Source of the DNA: Paenibacillus dakarensis
Lineage (GTDB): Bacteria > Bacillota > Bacilli > Paenibacillales > Paenibacillaceae
DNA: 64,000 nucleotides
Direction of reading: 5' to 3'
Assembly (NCBI RefSeq): GCF_001373415.1
Contig: NZ_CDSE01000052.1
Span: 1-64,000, forward strand
The notes below the pieces were generated by a model that was not told where the DNA came from, did not search any database, and was given only the letters and a program-made list of their open reading frames with translations. The position numbers and the translations under genes were made by a program. Positions 33,504 to 40,416 of the stretch are shown in pieces. Position 1 is the stretch's first letter, and every line of letters starts with the position of its first letter.

Positions 33504-33772
33504 GAAATCTCGGCGTAAACCAATAAGAATCGATATAATTAGGAAATATCAGGGTTATATGAAACCATTTGTATTTTTGTTTTGATAAACAATACATTCA
33601 CTCTTTAGGTAGCTTAGTTGACGGATATCAGAGGCAAGGAAGATATCGTAGTAACACAACCTATTACTAACCCGAGGTGGTTCACTTCTTCTAGAAGATC
33701 TGCATGGTCTCAACCTTGGCTTTATGTTACAGGCTTCATTAATAGGAATCAAAAAAAGAGGGTGGTTAGAAT
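33504..33772. other. Cassette leader without recognised gene
   Basis: About 270 bp between R' and the next start codon. Short stop-rich frames only; no promoter of good quality and no hairpin stands out. It could hold a remnant gene. Confidence 0.35.
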
Positions 33773-34156
33773 ATGTTTGTATTGGAATCTGCATTAATAT
33801 TTTCTACATTAATTGGGGTTGTGATTATATTCCAACTAATGTTAGCAGCGGGAATGCCTTGGGGAAGTTATGCAATGGGGGGGAAGTTTCCCGGTAAATA
33901 TCCACCAGCAATGCGTGTAGCTTCTATAATTCAGGCTATTATTCTAACATTGATTGCCTTTATTGTACTAAGTAAAGCAGAACTAATATTTACTGGATGG
34001 AATTCTTTCACAAAAACAGCTATCTGGTTTGTTGTTTGTTTTTCGATGGCCGCAACAATACTGAACTTTATTACAAGGAGTGTATGGGAAAGGAGAATTT
34101 GGGGACCTGTATCTTTGTTAATGCTAATAACAAGTATTATGGTAGCAATTGGATAA
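33773..34156 (+). CDS. Small multi-pass membrane protein, 127 residues
   Basis: Four membrane segments: ALIFSTLIGVVIIFQLMLA, ASIIQAIILTLIAFIVL, AIWFVVCFSMAATILNFI and GPVSLLMLITSIMVAIG. The loop AAGMPWGSYAMGGKFPGKYP and the TRSVWERRIWGPV segment recall a family of uncharacterised Bacillota membrane proteins found as cassette-like genes. RBS AGAGGGTGG. Function unknown. Cassette ends differ by one base (GTTAGAT with TTCTAAC). Confidence 0.75.
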   Translation: MFVLESALIFSTLIGVVIIFQLMLAAGMPWGSYAMGGKFPGKYPPAMRVASIIQAIILTLIAFIVLSKAELIFTGWNSFTKTAIWFVVCFSMAATILNFITRSVWERRIWGPVSLLMLITSIMVAIG

Positions 34157-34196
34157 CCAATGTTTGCAGGTGTACTCTAAGAAGTCCCCTGACATC

Positions 34197-34357
34197 TTCT
34201 AACAATGCGTTAGAGCATTCGGGCATACACCCCTCGGTCCCGGAAGAAAAGTCGGAGAAGCAGCTGCCTGGACACATTCACATCACCCAACCGCATCGCA
34301 ACCAGTCACTTCGTTCCTTTAGGGTGATAGGATGTTGTGAACACGTAAACGTTAGAC
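34197..34357 (+). repeat. attC-like site (s23)
   Basis: R'' TTCTAAC 34197-34203, R' GTTAGAC 34351-34357. Inner CATCACCCAA/TTTAGGGTGATAG stem. The L'' arm (GCGTTAGAGCATTCG) differs from the standard; L' is TTGTGAACAC. Confidence 0.78.
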
Positions 34358-34393
34358 GAAATTACTGCAAAATCAAAATGGGGGTTACATTGA

Positions 34394-34978
34394 ATGGAGA
34401 ACTTAGAAAAACAGATTAATTTTTTAATAGAAATTGATAAGTTAAAGAACATCGAAAGAAAGACTAAAATAATTAGTGGTTCAAGATTAGAGAATGATGC
34501 TGAGCATTCTTGGCATCTAGCAATGATGGCTATCATTTTACATAAGGAATCTAATCATGACATTGATTTATACAAAGTCATAAAGATGTTATTGGTTCAT
34601 GATTTAGTAGAAATAGATGCAGGTGACACATTTGCTTACGATACGAATGGTCAAATTGATAAGTATGAACGTGAAAACTTAGCAGCTAAAAGACTGTTCG
34701 GATTATTGCCAGTGGAACAGGGAAATGAACTAATGGAACTATGGATTGAATTTGAGAATAAGGAGACCAATGAGGCAAAGTTCGCTGCTTCGTTGGACAG
34801 ATTACAGCCATTAATTCATAACCATTTAAATCAAGGTGATACGTGGAAAAAGTACAATATAACAAGCGATCAGGTAATAAACCGGAATAGAGAAATATCT
34901 AATGGTTCTGAATCTTTATGGGAATTTGCGAAACAAATAATTGATAGGTCAATTGATCAAGGCATATTAAGTAGGTAA
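34394..34978 (+). CDS. HD-domain hydrolase, YfbR/HDDC2-like
   Basis: 194 residues with the HD signature in order: RLENDAEHSWHLAMMAIILH (His), LLVHDLVEIDAGDTFAYD (HD pair) and AASLDRLQPLIHNHLNQG (distal Asp). The spacing follows HDDC2/YfbR 5'-deoxynucleotidases, which hydrolyse dNMPs. Cytoplasmic. ATG 34394 after GGGGGTTAC. Nucleotide-degrading HD proteins also occur in phage defence, but nothing nearby supports that here. Cassette ends differ by one base (GTTAGAC with GTATAAC). Confidence 0.94.
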   Translation: MENLEKQINFLIEIDKLKNIERKTKIISGSRLENDAEHSWHLAMMAIILHKESNHDIDLYKVIKMLLVHDLVEIDAGDTFAYDTNGQIDKYERENLAAKRLFGLLPVEQGNELMELWIEFENKETNEAKFAASLDRLQPLIHNHLNQGDTWKKYNITSDQVINRNREISNGSESLWEFAKQIIDRSIDQGILSR

Positions 34979-35002
34979 GTAATCGAAGATGGTAGTAATA
35001 GC

Positions 35003-35204
35003 GTATAACAACGATTTCAAACTATAGGCGGCTATCGCGCCCTTTGGTCCGTCTGAGGATTTTTGAGGAAGCGGAATCAGGCGGACAACTCTGCACCACC
35101 TAACTGCATCGCAACCGGAAACATCCGCACCGACTAAGCGCATCGCGCCCGGTCACTTCGTGACCTTAAGTCGATAGGACGTCGTGAACACAAAAACGTT
35201 AGCT
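35003..35204 (+). repeat. Chimeric attC-like site (s24)
   Basis: R'' GTATAAC 35003-35009, R' GTTAGCT 35198-35204. The middle contains two successive versions of the inner arm, CACCACCTAACTGCATCGC and CACCGACTAAGCGCATCGC. L'' (GATTTCAAAC) no longer pairs with L' (CGTGAACAC). It looks like a fusion of two sites. Confidence 0.75.
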
Positions 35205-35244
35205 GAAACATTAGAAGGAAAGCTTATAAAATGGAGGTATCTCC

Positions 35245-35727
35245 ATGCAAGTATTGTTTCAATATAATTGGATGGTAAGAGAACAATGGTATCAATGGTG
35301 TGAAGATATTACGTGTGACAAGTTGCTGCAACACCGGACAGGTGGGGTTGGTAGCATTTTGCAAACGTTATTTCATATTATCGATGTTGAATGGAGCTGG
35401 ATCCGATTACTCCAAGGGAAGTCAGACTTCCAAGAAAGTTTTGAGGATTATAAGACTTTAGAGAAAATAATAAGTTTAGATAATACACTTCGAACAGAAG
35501 TAGAGGAATTTGTTGAAGCTTGGAACGAAAGTATGGAAAAACGCCCTTTTTTTGATCCCCAGCCTGATGGAAGTATCGCTATAGACACATGGGGTGAAGT
35601 TATGCGTCATATAATTGCACATCAAATCCACCACATTGGGCAATTATCCGTCTGGGCGAGAGAAGTTGGCAAGAAGCCTGTATCGGCAAACGTTATTGGT
35701 AAAGGTCTAATAAGACCAGAATCTTAA
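35245..35727 (+). CDS. DinB-family putative metalloenzyme
   Basis: 160-residue four-helix-bundle protein. Three metal-ligand histidines of the DinB/YfiT fold: TLFHIIDVEWSW near residue 46, and RHIIAHQIHHIGQLSVWA near residue 125. Members include thiol-dependent transferases (bacillithiol S-transferases) and uncharacterised damage-inducible proteins. RBS ATGGAGGTAT. Cytoplasmic. The right cassette end is decayed (ATATAAT), so end pairing cannot be judged. Confidence 0.93.
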   Translation: MQVLFQYNWMVREQWYQWCEDITCDKLLQHRTGGVGSILQTLFHIIDVEWSWIRLLQGKSDFQESFEDYKTLEKIISLDNTLRTEVEEFVEAWNESMEKRPFFDPQPDGSIAIDTWGEVMRHIIAHQIHHIGQLSVWAREVGKKPVSANVIGKGLIRPES

Positions 35728-35765
35728 GAAGAACATATAAATATTTCAAGGAAGGCACTAACATC

Positions 35766-35907
35766 ATATAATACTATATTCACGCTGCGGGGCATTCGCC
35801 CCTTGGCTATAAGACGCAACCTCATAGACGTTAACTCTGACAACACACGACCCGGCCTAAGATGCTATCTAAGGTCGGGTCGCGTCATAGATGCGGGAAC
35901 GTTATGC
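35766..35907 (+). repeat. attC-like site (s25)
   Basis: The R'' position reads ATATAAT 35766-35772 (AAC changed to AAT); L'' ATATTCACGC, L' TAGATGC; R' GTTATGC 35901-35907. The left and right arms come from different site types. Inner GACCCGGCC/GGTCGGGTC palindrome. Confidence 0.78.
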
Positions 35908-35944
35908 GTAATTGCCCAAAACCTAAGAGAAAGAAGAGATTAAG

Positions 35945-36656
35945 ATGTATGAATTATCATCGAAGCACTACGATGTTATTTATAGTTTTAAAAACTACAA
36001 ACAAGAGTCTGATCTAATTCGAAATTACATTTAAGAATCAGAGCACTTCATACATAACGATGTTAGATGTAGCTTGTGGCACGGGACAACATGCCTTTTT
36101 TTTAAAGAACGATTATAGGATAGATGGAATTGATTTAAACTCAAAGTTTGTTGAAATCGCTAAATCGAAAAACCCTGAGGGCGATTATTACACGGCTGAT
36201 ATGACACATTTTCAATTGGGAAAGAAGTATGATGTAATCACATGTCTTTTCAGTTCCATTGGATATGTAAAGACCTTGGAGAGAGTAGTGAAGACATTTG
36301 AGAATTTTAAAGATCATTTAAATGATGATGGAATTATATTGGTTGAGCCTTGGTTTACTCCAGAGATTTGGAGTGAAGGCAGAACGGACACACTAACAAC
36401 AGAGCACAATGAAGTAAAGATGTGTAGGATGTCATATACAGCAAAGCAAGATCGGATATCAATATTAAGATTTGATTACTTGTTTGGAAGCAAGAACGGT
36501 ATTGAATACTTTTCAGAAGAACATGTAATGGGGCTATTTAGAACAGATGAATTAATTGAAGCATTTAAAGACGTTGGATTTGATGTTCAATATGATGAAC
36601 AAGGAATAAGCGGAAGAGGGATGTATGTAGCTCGAAGAAGGAAAAACCTCGGATAA
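35945..36656 (+). pseudogene. SAM methyltransferase, single frameshift
   Basis: ATG 35945: MYELSSKHYDVIYSFKNYKQ, ESDLIRNYI, then TAA. In the +1 frame the protein continues at once with TMLDVACGTGQHAFFL (SAM-binding motif I), YRIDGIDLNSKF and DVITCLFSSIGYV and runs to the family's normal end. One base lost or gained near 36030 splits it; otherwise intact, so recent decay or a sequencing error. The TAA stop overlaps the R'' box GGATAAC at 36651-36657. Confidence 0.85.
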
Positions 36657-36721
36657 CATCGCATTCACGATTCGGAGCCTTGCGGTTCTCTCTCGGGATC
36701 GCAGCTACAAAGACGTTAAGC
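36651..36721 (+). repeat. Shortened attC-like site, 71 bp (s26)
   Basis: R'' GGATAAC 36651-36657, L'' GCATTCACG, R' GTTAAGC 36715-36721 (GTTRRRY). The right arm GCAGCTACAAAG does not pair with L''. Probably an internal deletion fusing two different sites. Confidence 0.65.
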
Positions 36722-36760
36722 GAAAACCTGGATGAAAGTTAAAAATAGGTGATTTCAAGG

Positions 36761-37186
36761 ATGAATAGAGTAAGAGCATTTTCTGCGATTTTAAAGAATG
36801 GGAAAATTGTAATGGTAAAGGTTGATGAAATAGAAAAAAGTTTTTGGACTCTTCCTGGTGGAGGAGTTGAGATAGGGGAAACGCGAGAACAAGCAGCAAT
36901 TCGTGAGGCAATGGAAGAAGTCAACTTAGAAATAAAAGTTGTTAGATTCTTGTTTGCACAAGAATATGCTGCAGGAATTGAATATTGTTATTTGGCAGTC
37001 CCGGTTGATTTTAATAAAAGCGATATAAAACTTGGATATGATCCTGAACTAAAAGAGCATGAACAGGTACTGAAGCAAGCAGAATGGATTGAAATTAATA
37101 ATGTAAAAGACGATTTGCATGTTTCGAAAGTAATAGAATCATTGAATGATAATGAAAAAATGTTGTTTAATATCAAGATAAGATAA
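36761..37186 (+). CDS. Nudix hydrolase
   Basis: 141 residues from ATG 36761 (a GTG 12 bases upstream in frame is possible). Nudix box PGGGVEIGETREQAAIREAM then EEVNL is complete, after VRAFSAILKNGKIVMVK and FWTLPGG. C-terminal QAEWIEINNVKDDLHVSKVI. MutT-like; substrate unknown. It is the fourth Nudix gene from 12 to 37 kb, two of which are broken. Both flanking sites are shortened, and cassette-end pairing is poor here. Confidence 0.95.
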   Translation: MNRVRAFSAILKNGKIVMVKVDEIEKSFWTLPGGGVEIGETREQAAIREAMEEVNLEIKVVRFLFAQEYAAGIEYCYLAVPVDFNKSDIKLGYDPELKEHEQVLKQAEWIEINNVKDDLHVSKVIESLNDNEKMLFNIKIR

Positions 37187-37231
37187 AGGCATAAGGCATT
37201 TTACAAGTATTTTACAGAGGTAATGGATGTC

Positions 37232-37268
37232 TCATAACACCAAGTTCGCGTATCGAGGGACGTTATGC
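37232..37268 (+). repeat. Minimal attC-like remnant, 37 bp (s27)
   Basis: R'' TCATAAC 37232-37238 and R' GTTATGC 37262-37268 separated by only 23 bases (CACCAAGTTCGCGTATCGAGGGAC). Inner arms lost. Confidence 0.55.
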
Positions 37269-37305
37269 GAAAGACAGAAGCTATTTATTAACTGGGGGGA
37301 TATAC

Positions 37306-38100
37306 ATGGAGGAAGTTATTCGTTTTTACGATCTTGTTGATGAGGAACTACGTTTTCAAAGAAATTCTAGAAGAATTGAATTTCTAACTAGCATAAATGC
37401 GTTAGAAGAAGTGATACAAAATTCATCGAGGATACTTGAATTAGGTGCGGGAACAGGAGCATATTCATTCTATTATGCCAATAATGGGCACACAGTTACA
37501 GCACTGGATCTAACACCAAGTAATATAGACAAGATAAATGAAAAAAAGTCTGAATATAAGAATATTAGTTTGAAGGCAATTGTGGGAGAAGCCACGGATT
37601 TAAGTCGATTTGAGTCAGGGGCTTTTAATACAGTTTTATGTTTTGGACCTTATTATCATATCATTGACGATGTTGCGAGACTTAAATTAATTGAAGAGTC
37701 ATTAAGAGTATTATCTTCTGGTGGAATATTAGCAATAGCTTATATTAATAAGCATTCGGTGGTTCCGATGCTTATAAAGAAAATGCCTGAATTCATTAAT
37801 GAAGGAACAATTAGTAAAGTAATAGACATCGGAAATTTAAAGGCAAGGGACCCAGAATCATTCTGGACAGATTCACATTATACAACACCCATAGAAGTTG
37901 AAAAATTCATGAAACAATTTGATGTTTCAATAGTAGATCATCTAGGGACAGACGGATTAAGTCACACTCTTAGTAATGAGGTAGATGAGCTATCTGAACA
38001 GAAGTTTGAGATTTATAAAAACTATCATTTTAAGACTTGCAGAGAGAGAAGTATCCTTGGGATTAGCACGCATGGGTTAATCATTTGTAGGAAGAATTAA
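37306..38100 (+). CDS. Class I SAM-dependent methyltransferase
   Basis: 264 residues. Motif I ILELGAGTGAYSFYYANNG, motif II acidic TALDLTPSNI, then AIVGEATDLSRFESGAFNTV, LCFGPYYHIID and LRVLSSGGILAIAYINKHSV. Same broad family as the remnant at 16393 (LGPLYHL motif), acting on small molecules of unknown identity. RBS GGGGGGAT. Cassette ends pair 7/7 (GTTATGC with GCATAAC), extending to 11 bases, the longest match in the array. Confidence 0.95.
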   Translation: MEEVIRFYDLVDEELRFQRNSRRIEFLTSINALEEVIQNSSRILELGAGTGAYSFYYANNGHTVTALDLTPSNIDKINEKKSEYKNISLKAIVGEATDLSRFESGAFNTVLCFGPYYHIIDDVARLKLIEESLRVLSSGGILAIAYINKHSVVPMLIKKMPEFINEGTISKVIDIGNLKARDPESFWTDSHYTTPIEVEKFMKQFDVSIVDHLGTDGLSHTLSNEVDELSEQKFEIYKNYHFKTCRERSILGISTHGLIICRKN

Positions 38101-38130
38101 GGATGAAGAGGCTATCACAGAATGTCCTTC

Positions 38131-38240
38131 GCATAACATAGTATCTACGCTGCAGGCTGCGCCCGGGTCGTATGATGAGGTAGGCAGAGAAGTGAATTCA
38201 TGTGACAACCTGCTATGCGCAGGTTCGTGATTGAAAGATG
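38131..38240 (+). repeat. attC-like site without R' (s28)
   Basis: R'' GCATAAC 38131-38137, L'' GTATCTACGC; inner CCTGC/GCAGG stem. The right end stops at GTTCGTGATTG and no GTT box follows, so the next gene has lost its left cassette boundary. Confidence 0.7.
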
Positions 38241-38839
38241 CAATCAATATGAAAATAATAGAGAGGATGAGCGACTTGCCATATCCTTTTGACTGTATTA
38301 CCGAGTTTATGTTTTTTGAAACATCAATTGAACCATCTGATGTAATTTTAATCCCTGGTGGCAGTCATCCTCAACTAATGGAGAGAGCTGCAGAATTATA
38401 CCATCAGGGTTTGGCTCCTTATATCCTTCCATCGGGTGGGCCAACTCCAAATGTCTCCTCTACTGAATGGGAGTTTCTTCGAGATGTAGGATTAAGTTTG
38501 GGTGTACCAGAAAGTTCAATTTTACGTGAAGATAAAGCAACAAATACATTTGAGAATGCAAGATATTCTTGGAAGTCGCTTCAACAACAGAGAATTAACC
38601 CAAGGAAAGCAATATTAGTTTGTAAATCTTATTTTGCTAGACGAGCTTTACTTACATATCATGTTGAATTTCCTAGTGAGGTTGAATTTTATGTAAGTCC
38701 GGTAACAGACAAGACTAATACTACAAGAGATAACTGGTATTTGGATGAGCAAAAAATAAATTACGTTATGAATGAACTGACGAAGGTAGGACAATATTTC
38801 AGACACCATATTCCAAATTGGGTAAACAGTAAACTATAG
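38231..38839 (+). CDS. YdcF-like (DUF218) protein
   Basis: Up to 202 residues; start uncertain (TTG 38231, or ATG 38267 with AGAGAGG upstream). DUF218/ElyC-SanA-YdcF fold: SDVILIPGGSHPQLMERAAE, PYILPSGGPTPNVSSTEWEF, REDKATNTFENARYSWKSL and ILVCKSYFARRALLTY. No membrane anchor. YdcF binds S-adenosylmethionine; others act in envelope biogenesis. The N-terminus may have been altered when the upstream site lost its right end. Family confident. Confidence 0.9.
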   Translation: MKDAINMKIIERMSDLPYPFDCITEFMFFETSIEPSDVILIPGGSHPQLMERAAELYHQGLAPYILPSGGPTPNVSSTEWEFLRDVGLSLGVPESSILREDKATNTFENARYSWKSLQQQRINPRKAILVCKSYFARRALLTYHVEFPSEVEFYVSPVTDKTNTTRDNWYLDEQKINYVMNELTKVGQYFRHHIPNWVNSKL

Positions 38840-38930
38840 TGAAAGCATTTCAAGAAGGCACCAGCAACTCATTTCGTAGGTAACAATTTTATGTGAAAGC
38901 TTGGCAAACCTGAAATGAAGGAGAAGGTAT

Positions 38931-39533
38931 ATGCAGATAGATGATATTTTTTCTGATCTTCTTACATTAGAAACTGAAAGAACGATACTAAGAAAGCTTA
39001 GAAGAGAAGACGAACAAGACATATTTCTATATGGATCCGATGATGATGTGTCGATGTATACGGCATGGCCTACGCATAAAACAATTGAAGATACCCGGAC
39101 ATATTTATCGAAGGTACTTAACAAATACAACAATAAGGCAGTAGCTCCCTGGGGAATTGAGGATAAAAATACGGGCCGGTTAATCGGGACTGCAGGATTC
39201 ATGGCTTGGAATCTATCACATTCCAAAGCGGAAATAGGATATGCACTTTCAAGAGACTATTGGAACCAAGGTTACATGACCGAAGTAATAAAAAAAATCA
39301 TTTCCTTTGGATTTAATACGATGAAATTAATTAGAATTGAAGCGAACTGTCTCCCCTTAAACCTCGGTTCAGCTAGAGTAATGGAGAAGGTGGGAATGAC
39401 ATATGAAGGGACATTAAGAAAAAGCATTTTTGTTAAAGGGACATATGAAGACCTAAAACTATACTCAATAATTATTGATGATGTAAGCGAAATAGGCCTT
39501 AACACAGACAACACACGACCCAGCCCAAGATAA
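38931..39533 (+). CDS. RimJ/RimL-type GNAT acetyltransferase, C-terminus runs into a site
   Basis: 200 residues. LTLETERTILRKLRREDEQD opening, AEIGYALSRDYWNQGYMTEV (acetyl-CoA loop), RIEANCLPLNLGSARVMEKV and GMTYEGTLRKSIFVKGTYED, all classic for RimJ/L-like Nt- or small-molecule acetyltransferases. After LYSIIIDD the last 20 residues (TDNTRPSPR end) are translated from the arm of a cassette-site remnant (39498-39578). The fold should survive, but the natural end is replaced. RBS AAGGAGAAGG. Confidence 0.92.
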   Translation: MQIDDIFSDLLTLETERTILRKLRREDEQDIFLYGSDDDVSMYTAWPTHKTIEDTRTYLSKVLNKYNNKAVAPWGIEDKNTGRLIGTAGFMAWNLSHSKAEIGYALSRDYWNQGYMTEVIKKIISFGFNTMKLIRIEANCLPLNLGSARVMEKVGMTYEGTLRKSIFVKGTYEDLKLYSIIIDDVSEIGLNTDNTRPSPR

Positions 39534-39578
39534 AAGCATCTAGGGCTGGGTCGTTTCGCGGAGACAAGAACATTAAAA
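39498..39578 (+). repeat. 3' half of an attC-like site (s29)
   Basis: CAGACAACACACGACCCAGCC ... GGGCTGGGTCG matches the inner palindrome of s6. The R' position reads ATTAAAA at 39572-39578. Left arm absent; the upstream GNAT gene is fused to it. Confidence 0.6.
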
Positions 39579-39630
39579 GAAAATTTGAGAAACCCTAAGG
39601 AAATGAAAAATTCTAATTGGAGGGATTTCT

Positions 39631-40155
39631 GTGGAGTATTATTTCGGAATTGTTCCGTCGATGGATATCTATGAACCAATTTTATCTTTAAGAGAAGAAT
39701 ATAATTACCGAGGATCGTCTGAACCTCACATAACGGTTAAGGCTTCATGTGGATTGTCTGAAGATATGGGATGGTTACCATTATGTCAAAAGATAATATC
39801 AAATTTCGGAAAAATTTCAATATCAGTCGGTTCCCCTAATTACTTTGGTGATAAAGATATATTGTATTTAGAAGCTCATTCTAACGAGTTAAATGAACTT
39901 CATAGAAAACTTGTACATGTATTTAATCCTGATGAACAACAAATAAAGAAGTGTTTTGAATTAGATTTATATAAACCCCATATAACAATAGCAAGAAAGT
40001 CTAACCTTGGTGAGGAAGTTATTGAGGAAATGAAATATAAGACCGGGAATTATTTTGAAACGACCAAAACCTTTGTAGCAGAAAGTGTAAAGTTGTTTTA
40101 TAGGGAAAGCAGAGAAGACAAATATAAAGAAAAAATTGAAATTAATTTTAATTAA
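39631..40155 (+). CDS. 2H phosphoesterase (2'-5' RNA ligase-like)
   Basis: 174 residues with the two HxT/S motifs of the 2H fold, SEPHITVKAS near residue 32 and YKPHITIARKS near residue 112. Such proteins hydrolyse cyclic phosphates or ligate 2'-5' RNA. GTG start after GGAGGG. It is the last small accessory gene before the sugar-transport block and is followed by a strong terminator. No site follows it, so it may mark the end of the array or be a resident gene. Confidence 0.92.
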   Translation: MEYYFGIVPSMDIYEPILSLREEYNYRGSSEPHITVKASCGLSEDMGWLPLCQKIISNFGKISISVGSPNYFGDKDILYLEAHSNELNELHRKLVHVFNPDEQQIKKCFELDLYKPHITIARKSNLGEEVIEEMKYKTGNYFETTKTFVAESVKLFYRESREDKYKEKIEINFN

Positions 40156-40178
40156 GCGGATTCAATTTAGCGCATCCA

Positions 40179-40220
40179 AGGTCGCCATTCCCTGAAACTG
40201 AGGGGAATGGCGCCTTTTTT
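40179..40220 (+). terminator. Intrinsic terminator at the array end
   Basis: GGTCGCCATTCCCCTG-type stem: GCCATTCCC ... GGGGAATGGCGCC followed by TTTTTTA. Separates the accessory genes from the sugar-transport block. Confidence 0.85.
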
Positions 40221-40416
40221 ATTCCCGCTATGCTCCCTGTAATCATTTCATTTGATTATATCTTTCCTTCCGGCACCAGGCTTACACTCCAATTATATAA
40301 ACTATTTATTCGCTCCCCTGTGCAACTGCTGTAACGGCAGCACAGGGAACTAAAGCGCAGACTGCTGCAGCAAGAGCCGGATAGCTTCTGAGCGAAGAGA
40401 GAGAGAAGGGATTAAC

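Larger units (their letters stand above)
19094..38137 (+). mobile_element. Integron-like gene cassette array
   Basis: About 19 kb in which more than 20 short cassettes are separated by attC-like sites in one orientation: gene stop, R'' (nnnnAAC), L'', internal hairpins, L', R' (GTTAnnn), next gene. Almost all genes are on the + strand; exceptions are three small toxin genes and the IS transposase. Cassettes carry one gene or one toxin-antitoxin pair. For 10 cassettes the 7-base R' at their left end is the exact reverse complement of the R'' at their right end. No integrase gene or attI is present in the window. The site pattern and pairing are seen directly; the integron interpretation is inference. 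Confidence 0.85.

Noticed and set aside
19569..35907. MITEs or IS-derived repeats with terminal inverted repeats
   Set aside because: Site ends covary with the far end of the adjacent gene's cassette rather than with each other, always lie directly after gene stops in one orientation, and have no target duplications that I can see.
19073..39578. CRISPR array
   Set aside because: Sites recur in one orientation but are 140-200 bp with intervening genes of 0.3-1.1 kb; no short identical repeats with uniform spacers and no cas genes.
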